In this document: in pieces, positions 6,949 to 13,392 of the stretch
Layout of the letters: each line of letters opens with the position of its first letter
Numbering within the stretch: the first letter of the stretch is position 1
Source: Gracilibacteraceae bacterium
GTDB taxonomy: Bacteria; Bacillota; Desulfitobacteriia; Desulfitobacteriales; Syntrophobotulaceae
Direction of reading: 5' to 3'
Length of the DNA: 13,954 nt
NCBI GenBank assembly: GCA_031263945.1
Contig: JAISEW010000062.1
Span: forward strand, 1-13,954
The notes under the pieces: model-generated
What the model saw: the letters and a program-made list of their open reading frames with translations, nothing else
What the model was told of the DNA's origin: nothing
Databases searched by the model: none
Program-made: the position numbers and the translations under genes

Positions 6949-7773
6949 TCAGCTCAACTCCTTCATCGCGGCCGCGTATTCTTCGTCGCTCGGCGCCGCC
7001 GCGTGCCAGCCGACTTCGTCTTCCATAAACGAGATCCCTTTGCCTTTGACCGTATGAGCGATAAGCACGGACGGCCCTTCCTGCCAGTCCCGCGCCGCGG
7101 CGAAGGCGTCGTAGATCGCGCTCAGGTCATGCCCATTTATTTCCAGCACATGCCAGCCGAAACGGTCCCACTTGCCCCGCAGATCGCCGAGAGTCTTGAC
7201 CTCGTCGACCGGGCCGTCCAGCTGCAGCTTATTGTAATCGACTATGGCGCAGACGTTGGCCAGCCGGAAATGCGCCGCCGTCATCATCGCTTCCCAGACC
7301 TGACCTTCGTGCAGCTCGCCGTCTCCGAGCATGACATAGGCGCGCTGGTCGGTCCCGTTCAGACGCGCGGCCAGAGCGGCGCCGTTGGCGACGGAGAGAC
7401 CCTGGCCGAGCGAGCCGGAAGCGATGTCCACGCCCGGCGTGAGCTCACAGCTGGGGTAAGCCGGCAGGCGCCCGGTCTTGGCGCGAAAATCCGTGATTTC
7501 CCAGGGATTGAGGAAGCCTTTTTCCATGAGAACGGCGTAGAGAGCAGGCGCGGCGTGCCCCTTAGAGAGAAAAAAGAAGTCCCGGTCACTCCGGCGCGGG
7601 TCGCGGGGATCCACGCGCATAAAACCTTCGTACAGCGCCGCGAGCAGATCCGTCGCGGAGAGACAGCCGCCGGGATGGCCGCCCTGAGCCAGATGCGTCA
7701 TCCTGATGATGGCGCGGCGCATGTTTTTCGCCGTGCGCGCCGCCGCCGCCAGCGCTTGTTCCTTGTCGGGCAT
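6949..7773 (-). CDS. Transketolase, N-terminal half (split enzyme)
   Basis: Thiamine-diphosphate-binding half of a split transketolase (274 residues). Motifs include GGHPGGCLSATDLLAALY (31-48), FLSKGHAAPALYA (68-80), SGSLGQGLSVANG (119-131) and the ThDP/Mg2+ motif, which begins GDGELHEGQVWEA (150-162) and closes with DYNKLQ (179-184). It ends EVGWHAAAPSDEEYAAAMKEL, as is usual for this half. The ATG at 7773 is preceded by GGAGG about 10 nt upstream. It is the first gene of a two-gene operon with the C half, from which it is separated by one base. The promoter was not found; the upstream region is largely the REP-like copy at 7825-7894. The gene diverges from hpt-rpe, and Rpe supplies a substrate of the same pathway. 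Confidence 0.95.
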   Translation of the reverse strand: MPDKEQALAAAARTAKNMRRAIIRMTHLAQGGHPGGCLSATDLLAALYEGFMRVDPRDPRRSDRDFFFLSKGHAAPALYAVLMEKGFLNPWEITDFRAKTGRLPAYPSCELTPGVDIASGSLGQGLSVANGAALAARLNGTDQRAYVMLGDGELHEGQVWEAMMTAAHFRLANVCAIVDYNKLQLDGPVDEVKTLGDLRGKWDRFGWHVLEINGHDLSAIYDAFAAARDWQEGPSVLIAHTVKGKGISFMEDEVGWHAAAPSDEEYAAAMKELS

Positions 7774-7824
7774 GGCGTTAGGTCCTCCGGTATTTTTTCT
7801 TGTTCAGAGACGGCTCTCCCCGCC

Positions 7825-7894
7825 GTCATTCCGGCTTTATGCCGGAATCCATCCCTGTTTTTCATCATTTGGATTCCGGACGGGGGTCCGTAAC
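7825..7894 (+). repeat. REP-like palindromic repeat, copy B
   Basis: The head hairpin is ATTCCGGC (7828-7835) / GCCGGAAT (7841-7848) with a five-base loop. An AT-rich spacer follows, then GGATTCCGGAC with a second hairpin CGGAC-GGGG-GTCCG. The GGAATCC at 7844-7850 pairs with GGATTCC at 7871-7877. The head and its CTCTCCCC-containing left flank (7814-7821) closely match copy C at 13128. It sits between the divergent tkt and hpt genes. Confidence 0.75.
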
Positions 7895-7903
7895 AATTTT
7901 TTC

Positions 7904-7932
7904 TTGTTATTGGAGTGGAATGATGATAGAAT
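7904..7932 (+). promoter_or_regulatory. Promoter of hpt-rpe
   Basis: TTGTTA (7904-7909) is separated by 17 bp from TAGAAT (7927-7932), giving a predicted start near 7939. It begins 10 bp after the end of REP-like copy B. The match to the housekeeping sigma consensus is good (each hexamer one or two mismatches) and it lies in AT-rich DNA directly ahead of the gene pair. Confidence 0.6.
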
Positions 7933-7954
7933 TTAAGACGGGCGCGATGAGCGA

Positions 7955-8560
7955 ATGTTTAGAGGGTCCAAGCAGTCAATGACAGGAAAGGTGATACAGA
8001 TATTGGAAAATTTATTTCAACCGGCGGAAATAGCTTCCATAGTGCTGCCCGAGGAAAAAATCAAAAGCCGGGTCGCCGCGCTCGGCCGGCAAATCACCCA
8101 GGATTACGCGGGCAAACGCCTGATAATGGTAGGCGTACTCAAAGGCGCCGTTCCTTTTCTCGCGGATCTGATCCGCTGCGTGCCCCTGCCGCTCCAATAT
8201 GATTTCATCGCGGTGGCCAGTTACGGCGCTTCCACGGTTTCCTCCGGCGCGGTGCGGATGCTCAAAGATCTGGAACTGAGCGTCGAGGGTTTTGACGTGC
8301 TGCTGGTGGAGGACATCATCGACACCGGTCTGACGCTGCGCTATCTGCGCGAAAATCTGTATAACCGCCACCCGGCCAGCCTGAGAATAGCCGCCCTGCT
8401 GAATAAGCCGTCCCGGCGCGGCGCGGAGATCACGGCGGACTACTGCGGCTTCACCGTGCCGGATGAGTTTCTGGTCGGCTACGGGCTGGACTATAACCAG
8501 AATTTCCGCAATCTGCCTTATGTCGGCGCGCTCAAACGGGAAGTCTGGCAGGAGCGCTGA
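7955..8560 (+). CDS. hpt: Hypoxanthine(-guanine) phosphoribosyltransferase
   Basis: Purine salvage enzyme joining hypoxanthine or guanine to PRPP to give IMP or GMP. The type I PRTase fold is clear: VLKGAVPFLADL (61-72), the SYGAST loop (89-94), the PRPP motif VLLVEDIIDTGLTL (115-128), and FLVGYGLDYNQNFRNLPYVG (172-191), which is the Hpt C-terminal hallmark and argues against PyrR. The start is uncertain. ATG 7955 gives 201 residues, about 20 more than usual, with a weak RBS. ATG 7979 (193 residues) has GAGGG 11-12 nt upstream and overlaps, as ATGA, the stop of a short upstream frame (7920/7947-7982). GTG 7991 is also possible. It forms an operon with rpe 17 bp downstream and is transcribed from the promoter at 7904-7932. 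Confidence 0.93.
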   Translation: MFRGSKQSMTGKVIQILENLFQPAEIASIVLPEEKIKSRVAALGRQITQDYAGKRLIMVGVLKGAVPFLADLIRCVPLPLQYDFIAVASYGASTVSSGAVRMLKDLELSVEGFDVLLVEDIIDTGLTLRYLRENLYNRHPASLRIAALLNKPSRRGAEITADYCGFTVPDEFLVGYGLDYNQNFRNLPYVGALKREVWQER

Positions 8561-8577
8561 GTGTTAAAGGAGAGCGC

Positions 8578-9243
8578 ATGGATATCATAATCGCGCCATC
8601 CATCCTCGCCGCTGATTTCGCGCGGCTGGGCGAGGAAATAGCGCGCGTGGAGGCGGCGGGCTGCGAACTGCTGCATATCGACGTGATGGACGGGCATTTC
8701 GTGCCCAACCTGACCATAGGCCCCGACGTGGTCAAGGCGCTGCGCAGCGTTACCGGGCTGCCGTTTGACGTGCATCTGATGGTGGAAAACCCGGAGGATC
8801 ATATCAAGCGTTTCGCTGCGGCCGGCGCGGACTACATCACCGTCCACGCCGAAGCGACGCGGCATCTGCATCGTCTGCTCGAGCAAATAAGAGCCTGCGG
8901 CGGGCGGGCGGGGGCGGCTCTGAATCCGGCCACGCCGTGGGAAAATCTGCGCCATGTGGCGGCGGATCTGGATCTGGTCCTCCTGATGACGGTGGATCCC
9001 GGTTTTGGCGGTCAATCGTTCATCGGCGCCATGCTGCCGAAAATAGCCGCCTGCGCCAAGTGGCTGCACGCGGAAAACCCGGCCTGCCGGCTGGAAGTGG
9101 ACGGCGGAATCAATACCGCGACGGCGCCGGCGGCGCTGGCGGCCGGCGCCGATATTTTGGTGGCCGGCGCCGCCGTGTTCGGACAGGCCGACCCGGCGGC
9201 GGCGCTGCGGGCTTTGCAAGGACTGGCGCGCCGGCAGTTATGA
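8578..9243 (+). CDS. rpe: Ribulose-phosphate 3-epimerase
   Basis: Interconverts ribulose 5-phosphate and xylulose 5-phosphate in the pentose phosphate pathway. The 221-residue TIM-barrel enzyme has normal length. It carries IAPSILAADF (5-14), the HIDVMDGHFVPNLTIGP motif (33-49) with metal-binding His and Asp, DVHLMVENPE (64-73), MTVDPGFGGQSF (137-148) and the phosphate-binding VDGGIN (174-179) plus AGAAVFG. AAAGGAG lies 7 nt before the ATG. The gene is second in the hpt operon. Its product feeds the split transketolase encoded on the opposite strand to the left. It ends 10 bp from the convergent DUF1292 gene, with no visible terminator between them. Confidence 0.96.
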   Translation: MDIIIAPSILAADFARLGEEIARVEAAGCELLHIDVMDGHFVPNLTIGPDVVKALRSVTGLPFDVHLMVENPEDHIKRFAAAGADYITVHAEATRHLHRLLEQIRACGGRAGAALNPATPWENLRHVAADLDLVLLMTVDPGFGGQSFIGAMLPKIAACAKWLHAENPACRLEVDGGINTATAPAALAAGADILVAGAAVFGQADPAAALRALQGLARRQL

Positions 9244-9253
9244 CGGTTTCGAT

Positions 9254-9601
9254 TCACTCATCGTCATCGTCGTCGTCCAACTCATCCCAGGCGTCGGATA
9301 CTTTTTCCCATTCTTCATCGTCTTCGATATCCACGAGGACTTCTTCGCCCTTCTCATTTTTTTCCAGTTTCAAAATGATGGCTTCCATTTCCTCGTCTTC
9401 TTCGTCTTCCTCGTCGTCTTCATCTTCGTCTTCAGCGCCGACCGGCAGCAGCACGAAATATGTGCCGCCGTCTACTTGGAGCGTCTCCAGATGCATAAAT
9501 TCATGCTCGACGCCCTCGTCGTCAGTCAACAACACGCTGTCAATCAATTGTACATCTTCGTCCGTTTCTTCACTCAGCTCCGGCTTGATCTTGTCAGCCA
9601 T
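9254..9601 (-). CDS. DUF1292 (YrzB-like) acidic protein, probable independent start
   Basis: The DUF1292 part of the longer open frame, which most likely also or only starts here. The ATG at 9601 (MADKIKPELSEETDED) is preceded by a strong GGGGGAGGT with about 6 nt spacing, and a near-consensus promoter lies 38 bp further upstream (9639-9667). The 115-residue product has the core of the family (LTDDEGVEHEFMHLETLQVD, then TYFVLLP, then EMEAIILKLEKNEKGEEVLV). It also has an acidic low-complexity linker and a C-terminal run of aspartates. Function of the family is unknown; it is conserved next to ireB and ruvX in Firmicutes. The stop is 10 bp from the convergent rpe stop. Confidence 0.75.
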   Translation of the reverse strand: MADKIKPELSEETDEDVQLIDSVLLTDDEGVEHEFMHLETLQVDGGTYFVLLPVGAEDEDEDDEEDEEDEEMEAIILKLEKNEKGEEVLVDIEDDEEWEKVSDAWDELDDDDDDE

Positions 9602-10126
9602 GCCCGTACCTCCCCCGCATATTGCGTTTTCTGGCATCATCATACTCTTTTTAAGCGGCAAAGTCAACTCATTTCGCCGGGGGCGCGCCCTTTTCCCCGC
9701 CGGGCCGGAGAGGCTGTCCAGATACCCCTGCAAGATCATGGCCGCCGCCGTTTGATCGATCACCTGTTTCCGTTTGGCGCGCGACAGATCCGCCTCCAGG
9801 AGCGCGCGTTCCGCCGCGACGGTGCTGAGACGCTCGTCCCAAAAAAGCACGGGCAGCGAAAATTTTTTTCGCAGCAAAGCGGCGAATGCCTCCGTCTCCC
9901 TGACACGGGGGCCGGCAGTTCCGTTCATATTACGGGGATAGCCGAGCAAAAACCGGGCCGCGCCGTAGCGAGCGATCAGCGCCGCCAATTCGCCCATTTC
10001 CCCCGGCCCGCGCCGGATCACGCATACGGGCTGAGCCGTCCAGCCGAAAACATCGCTGACCGCCACGCCTATGGTTTTTGTCCCCAGATCAAGCCCCAGA
10101 ACGCGCGGCTGCGGCTCCGCCGTCAA
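9254..10126 (-). CDS. ruvX: RuvX (YqgF) Holliday junction resolvase-like protein, frame open into DUF1292
   Basis: The first ~150 residues are RuvX/YqgF, an RNase H-fold nuclease linked to pre-16S rRNA 5' processing and proposed to resolve Holliday junctions. Visible motifs are VLGLDLGTKTIGVAVSD (9-25) with the first catalytic Asp, FLLGYPRNMNG (59-69), FWDERLST (95-102) with the Glu, and the C-terminal Asp in IDQTAAAMILQGYLD (123-137). The usual end falls near residue 145-153, but no stop follows: a 22-residue linker (ELTLPLKKSMMMPENAICGG) leads in frame into the DUF1292 protein, giving 290 residues. A stop is available one frame away (TGA inside ATGAGTTGAC). The start is TTG at 10126, overlapping the ireB stop as TTGA, so translation is probably coupled. 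Read-through fusion or a lost stop are both possible. Confidence 0.88.
   Translation of the reverse strand: MTAEPQPRVLGLDLGTKTIGVAVSDVFGWTAQPVCVIRRGPGEMGELAALIARYGAARFLLGYPRNMNGTAGPRVRETEAFAALLRKKFSLPVLFWDERLSTVAAERALLEADLSRAKRKQVIDQTAAAMILQGYLDSLSGPAGKRARPRRNELTLPLKKSMMMPENAICGGGTGMADKIKPELSEETDEDVQLIDSVLLTDDEGVEHEFMHLETLQVDGGTYFVLLPVGAEDEDEDDEEDEEDEEMEAIILKLEKNEKGEEVLVDIEDDEEWEKVSDAWDELDDDDDDE
9639..9667 (-). promoter_or_regulatory. Near-consensus promoter inside the ruvX-DUF1292 junction
   Basis: On the minus strand, TTGACT (complement of 9662-9667), 17 bp, then TATGAT (complement of 9639-9644): one mismatch in each hexamer and ideal spacing. It is followed 38 bp later by the DUF1292 ATG with its own strong RBS. 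The same bases are translated in the ruvX frame as part of the linker LTLPLKKSMMMP. Confidence 0.7.
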
Positions 10127-10383
10127 TCCTGCCTCAATTCGCGCAAATAACTGCGCACCAGCTCCTCCAGCAGTTCGTGCCGCTCTATTTTGCGGATCCG
10201 CGCCCGGGCCTGCTTATGGCTGGTAATATAGGCCGGATCGCCGGACATCAGATAGCCGACCACTTGATTGATCGGATCGTAACCTTTTTCCAGCAGCGAA
10301 TTATAGACTTCGGTCAGGATCTCGCCGGGCGACGCTTCTTCCCTGTTTTTGCGAAACAGTTTTGTCTCCTCAAACTCACTCAA
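10123..10383 (-). CDS. ireB: IreB family regulatory phosphoprotein (DUF965)
   Basis: Small 86-residue protein of the IreB family. In Enterococcus IreB is a substrate of the PASTA kinase IreK and affects cephalosporin resistance, with phosphorylation on N-terminal threonines; here a threonine is present at residue 7 (MSEFEETKLF). The core is very well conserved: LEKGYDPINQVVGYLMSGDP (31-50), AYITSHKQARARIRKIERHE (51-70) and LLEELVRSYLREL. The gene starts 3 bp after the alaS stop and its TGA overlaps the ruvX TTG, so it is embedded in the alaS-ireB-ruvX-DUF1292 operon typical of Firmicutes. No kinase gene lies in the window. Function outside Enterococcus is inferred. Confidence 0.95.
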   Translation of the reverse strand: MSEFEETKLFRKNREEASPGEILTEVYNSLLEKGYDPINQVVGYLMSGDPAYITSHKQARARIRKIERHELLEELVRSYLRELRQD

Positions 10384-10386
10384 AGA

Positions 10387-13035
10387 TCAACCCTCCTCAC
10401 GCCCTAAATGCCGCGCCACGACGTCCGGCGCTTTGAGCAGCGCTTCCGCCAGCTTCGCCGGGTCTTTGCCGCCGGCCTGGGCCATATCCGCGCGGCCGCC
10501 GCCGCCGCCGCCGGTGAGCGCGGCTACTTCCTTGATCAGTTTCCCGGCGTGCAGACCGCGCAGTCCTTCCGGCAGCACGGCCGTCACCAAATTGACCTTG
10601 CCGCCTTCCGCCGCGCCCAGGACGATAACTCCGCTCTGCCGGGCGGCGCGCCAGCGGTCTTTCAGCATATCGGCCGTTTTGCGCAAAGTCTCCATGTCGC
10701 GGGCCTGGGCGCGGGCCGCCAGCACCCGGACGCCGTCCACCTCTTTTGTCTGCTCCAGAAGAGCGTCCGCTTCCTGCCCAGTCAGCTGAGCCTGCAGCCG
10801 CTGCACTTCCCGCTCCAGCTCCTTGATCTCCGCAACGACGGCCAGCGCCCGTTTTCCCAGCTCGCGCGGCCCGGCCTTCAGGATCTGCTCCGCTTCCGCG
10901 ATCTCCCGCTCCATTTTTTCCGCGTATTCAAGCGTCCCAAACCCGGTCGCCGCCTCGATCCGGCGCAATCCGGCCCCCACGCCGTTTTCGCTCAATATTT
11001 TTAAAATACCGATCTCGCCGGTGTTGGTGACATGGGTGCCGCCGCACAGTTCCTTGCTGTAACCGCCGGCGCACACGACCCGCACGGTTTCCCCGTATTT
11101 TTCGCCGAACAGCGCCGCCGCGCCCTGAGCCTTAGCTTCCGCCAGCGGCATCTCCCGCGTGCGCACGGACATCGCCCGCAGCAGGACGTCGTTGACCCGT
11201 GTTTCCACGGCGCGCAGTTCCTCCGGCGTCAGCGCGGCAAAATGCGTGAAATCAAAGCGCAGACGCTCCGGCGTCACGAGCGAGCCGGCCTGCCGCACAT
11301 GATCGCCCAGCACTTCCCGCAAGGCCCGGTGCAAGAGATGCGTGGCCGTGTGGTTGCGGGACGTCGCCCGCCGCTCCCGCTCATTGACCTGCGCGGTCGC
11401 CTTGGCGCCGGCGCGCAGTTTTCCCGTCTGCGCGGTGATTTTATGCAAAACCGTCCCGGACGGCAGCCGGCGCAATTCCGTCACCTCCGCCACGGCTCCC
11501 TCGGCGGTGATCACGCCCGTATCCGAAACCTGACCGCCGCTTTCCGCGAAAAACGGCGTCTGCCGCAGCACGCACCAGGCCGTTTCCCCTTCCCGCAGCT
11601 CGGTCAGCTCCCCTTGGCCAAACAGGGCTTCTATTTCCGTGTCCGCCTTATACAGCGCGTACCCGACAAAAGGGGTCGCCTTGAACCGGAGCGAATTTTC
11701 GAGCAAGAAGGGGTCTTCCTCCGCGGCCCGCATTTGTTTGGACTGATCCCGCGCCTGCCGGCGATGTTCCTCCGCCGCCGCGTGAAATCCCTCCATGTCC
11801 GCGGTCAAATTTTGCTCCTCCAGCATTTCCGCCGTCAATTCCGCCGGAAATCCGTAGGTTTCATACAGGTTGAACATGTCCGCGCCGCTCAGCGCCGCCC
11901 CGCCGGCGGCCGTCAATTCCCGCATTTTCTGCTGCAAAATAGCCGTCCCCTGCTCGAGGGTGGCCTGAAAATTCTTTTCCTCCATGCGCAAGTGATTGAG
12001 GATAAAATCCCCGTTTTCCCGCAGTTCGCCGTAGTGATCGCCGTAGCCGTCCAGGACGACTCTGTACAGCCGTTCGAGAAAAGGCCCGGCGACGCCGAGC
12101 AGTTTGGCGTAGCGGACGGCGCGGCGCAAGATCCGCCGCAGAACGTACCCGCGCCCCTCGCTGGAGGGATAGATGCCGTCCGCCAGCATGAAACACACGG
12201 CCCGCGCGTGGTCGGCCACCACTTTCAGCGCCATGTCCGTCTGTTTGTCCGCTTTATAGCGCGTTCCCGCCACCGCCGCCGTTTCTTGGATGAGGGGCTG
12301 GAACAGATCGGTGTCGAAGTTCGTGTCCGCGTTTTGCATGACGGAAGCGATGCGCTCCAGCCCCATGCCCGTGTCGATATTCTGCTTGGGCAGCGGCGTC
12401 AGTTTTCCCTGCTCGTCGCGGCTGTACTGCATGAACACCAGGTTCCATATTTCCAGATAGCGGTCACATTCGCAGCCGACGGCGCATTCCGGCCGGCCGC
12501 AGCCCCGCGCCTCGCCCTGATCCACATATATTTCCGAGCAGGGTCCGCAAGGCCCGGTCGGCCCCGCCGCCCAAAAATTCGTCTCATCCGTCAGCACGCG
12601 CTCCGGCCGAATCGAGGTTTCGCTCAGCCAAAAAGCGCGGGCGTCCTCGTCTCCGGGGTAAACAGTCACCCACAGGCGCTCCGGGGCGATGCCCAGCACG
12701 TCCGTCACATACTCCCAGGCCCAGTGGATCGCGTCTTTTTTGAAATAATCCCCGAAGGAAAAATTTCCCAGCATCTCGAAAAAGGTGTGGTGACGCGCTG
12801 TTTTTCCAACAATTTCCAAATCGGGGGTCCGCACACATTTCTGACTCGTGGCGGCGCGGCTGAACGGCGGTTCCATTTTCCGCATAAAATACGGTTTGAA
12901 CGGCACCATGCCGGCCACGGTCAAAAGCAAAGTCGGGTCGTCCCGCGGTATCAGCGAAGCGCTCGGCTGCCGCGTATGCGCTTTGCTCTCGAAAAACCGC
13001 AGAAACATTTCTCTCAGTTCGCTACCCGTAAACAT
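10387..13035 (-). CDS. alaS: Alanine--tRNA ligase
   Basis: Class II synthetase that charges tRNA-Ala and clears mischarged Ser/Gly. The 882-residue product is of normal length. Its parts in order are the catalytic core (SASLIPRDDPTLLLTVAGMV 25-44; HHTFFEMLGNFSFGDYFKK 82-100; NIDTGMGLERIASVM 219-233), with a cysteine-rich insert CGRPECAVGCEC (179-190) common in Firmicute AlaRS; then the editing domain with zinc ligands NHTATHLLH (H562, H566) and LCGGTH (C664, H668); then a coiled-coil-like link (about 705-765); and the DHHA1 domain ending in the Gly-rich GGGGGGRADMAQAGGKDP (842-859). GGAGGGG lies 5 nt before the ATG. It is the first gene of a four-gene operon, driven by the promoter at 13083-13111. 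I see no T-box leader: the 5' UTR is only about 40 nt. Confidence 0.98.
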   Translation of the reverse strand: MFTGSELREMFLRFFESKAHTRQPSASLIPRDDPTLLLTVAGMVPFKPYFMRKMEPPFSRAATSQKCVRTPDLEIVGKTARHHTFFEMLGNFSFGDYFKKDAIHWAWEYVTDVLGIAPERLWVTVYPGDEDARAFWLSETSIRPERVLTDETNFWAAGPTGPCGPCSEIYVDQGEARGCGRPECAVGCECDRYLEIWNLVFMQYSRDEQGKLTPLPKQNIDTGMGLERIASVMQNADTNFDTDLFQPLIQETAAVAGTRYKADKQTDMALKVVADHARAVCFMLADGIYPSSEGRGYVLRRILRRAVRYAKLLGVAGPFLERLYRVVLDGYGDHYGELRENGDFILNHLRMEEKNFQATLEQGTAILQQKMRELTAAGGAALSGADMFNLYETYGFPAELTAEMLEEQNLTADMEGFHAAAEEHRRQARDQSKQMRAAEEDPFLLENSLRFKATPFVGYALYKADTEIEALFGQGELTELREGETAWCVLRQTPFFAESGGQVSDTGVITAEGAVAEVTELRRLPSGTVLHKITAQTGKLRAGAKATAQVNERERRATSRNHTATHLLHRALREVLGDHVRQAGSLVTPERLRFDFTHFAALTPEELRAVETRVNDVLLRAMSVRTREMPLAEAKAQGAAALFGEKYGETVRVVCAGGYSKELCGGTHVTNTGEIGILKILSENGVGAGLRRIEAATGFGTLEYAEKMEREIAEAEQILKAGPRELGKRALAVVAEIKELEREVQRLQAQLTGQEADALLEQTKEVDGVRVLAARAQARDMETLRKTADMLKDRWRAARQSGVIVLGAAEGGKVNLVTAVLPEGLRGLHAGKLIKEVAALTGGGGGGRADMAQAGGKDPAKLAEALLKAPDVVARHLGREEG

Positions 13036-13061
13036 TTTATCCCCTCCGCCATGCTGTCGTC

Positions 13062-13075
13062 AGAGCTTTCGCTCT
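13062..13075 (-). other. GAAA-tetraloop hairpin at the 5' end of the alaS mRNA
   Basis: On the minus strand the sequence AGAGC-GAAA-GCTCT forms a five-base-pair stem closed by a GNRA tetraloop. With the predicted start near 13076 it would lie at the extreme 5' end of the transcript, where such hairpins can protect mRNA. It is upstream of the RBS and does not sequester it. Confidence 0.45.
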
Positions 13076-13082
13076 TTACCAT

Positions 13083-13111
13083 ATTGTACACGCGAAAAGG
13101 CGGATTGTAAA
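13083..13111 (-). promoter_or_regulatory. Promoter of the alaS-ireB-ruvX operon
   Basis: On the minus strand, TTTACA (complement of 13106-13111), 17 bp, then TACAAT (complement of 13083-13088). Each hexamer differs from consensus by one base. The predicted start is near 13076, 41 nt before the alaS ATG. Confidence 0.75.
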
Positions 13112-13127
13112 GCGTCTCTCCCCTGCC

Positions 13128-13159
13128 GTCATTCCGGCTTCATGCCGGAATCCATCCCC
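13128..13159 (+). repeat. REP-like palindromic repeat, copy C (head only)
   Basis: GTCATTCCGGC-TTCAT-GCCGGAATCCATCCC matches the head of copy B at 7825-7855 with one loop difference, and the shared left flank CTCTCCCC lies at 13116-13123. The tail seen in copies A and B is not recognisable, so this is a half element. It sits between the divergent alaS and tRNA promoters. Confidence 0.72.
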
Positions 13160-13201
13160 AATGGACGGCCCAAAAATATTCGTCTTATCCTCCTCCGGCT
13201 A

Positions 13202-13230
13202 TTGCGCAAGCGGGAAAAGCGTGATACACT
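13202..13230 (+). promoter_or_regulatory. Extended -10 promoter of the tRNA pair
   Basis: TTGCGC (13202-13207), 17 bp, then TACACT (13225-13230) preceded by TG at 13222-13223, an extended -10. The predicted start near 13237 is only about 4 nt before the tRNA-Asn 5' end, which is common for tRNA transcription units. The weak -35 box lowers confidence. Confidence 0.55.
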
Positions 13231-13240
13231 ATGTAAAGTT

Positions 13241-13315
13241 TCCTCGATAGCTCAATGGTAGAGCAACCGGCTGTTAACCGGTAGGTTGCAGGTTCGAGTC
13301 CTGCTCGGGGAGCCA
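13241..13315 (+). tRNA. tRNA-Asn (GTT)
   Basis: Full cloverleaf. Acceptor TCCTCGA (13241-13247) pairs with TCGGGGA (13305-13311, one G-U pair). The anticodon stem ACCGG/CCGGT encloses the loop CTGTTAA with anticodon GTT at 13273-13275. The T arm contains GGTTCGAGTCC. The discriminator is G and CCA is encoded (13313-13315). One base separates it from tRNA-Met. Confidence 0.96.
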
Positions 13316-13316
13316 T

Positions 13317-13392
13317 GGCAGGATAGCCAAGCGGTTAAGGCAAGTGGTTCATACCCGCTCATTCGAGGGTTCGATTCCCTCTCCTGCTACCA
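13317..13392 (+). tRNA. tRNA-Met (CAT), probably elongator
   Basis: Acceptor GGCAGGA (13317-13323) pairs with TCCTGCT (13382-13388), with G-U at the first pair. The anticodon stem AGTGG/CCGCT encloses the loop TTCATAC, anticodon CAT. The T arm carries GGGTTCGATTCCC, discriminator A, encoded CCA (13390-13392). The stem lacks the three G-C pairs of initiator tRNA, and the TTCATAC loop fits elongator Met better than the lysidine-modified Ile2 type (usually CTCATAA). Its last six bases overlap the convergent cobO gene. Confidence 0.92.

Noticed and set aside
7955..8560. PyrR bifunctional regulator instead of Hpt
   Set aside because: The C-terminal LVGYGLDYNQNFRNLPYVG pattern is the Hpt signature and no PyrR-type attenuator or pyr gene is nearby.
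9262..9450. Repetitive TCG/TCT-rich stretch as a simple-sequence repeat, and a Ser-rich plus-strand frame over it
   Set aside because: It encodes the acidic Asp/Glu tracts of the DUF1292 protein on the minus strand; the poly-Ser plus-strand reading is its shadow.
10493..10513. GCC trinucleotide tandem repeat (also at about 1023-1042)
   Set aside because: It encodes the conserved poly-glycine stretch of the AlaRS DHHA1 domain; the copy at 1023-1042 encodes the TrmD GGGGG motif.
11032..13110. 692-codon open frame antisense to alaS (and similar long antisense frames over glcD, glcE-like, transketolase and ruvX)
   Set aside because: High-GC coding DNA commonly leaves the antisense frame open. 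The translations are Arg/His-rich with no recognisable domain, and every base is explained by a well-conserved gene on the other strand.
13036..13112. T-box riboswitch upstream of alaS
   Set aside because: The promoter-to-ATG distance leaves about 40 nt, far too short for a T-box stem I plus antiterminator, and no T-box-like sequence is seen.
13317..13392. Initiator tRNA-fMet or tRNA-Ile2 (CAT)
   Set aside because: It lacks the three consecutive G-C pairs of the initiator anticodon stem, and the TTCATAC loop fits elongator Met better than Ile2. A small uncertainty remains without a classifier.
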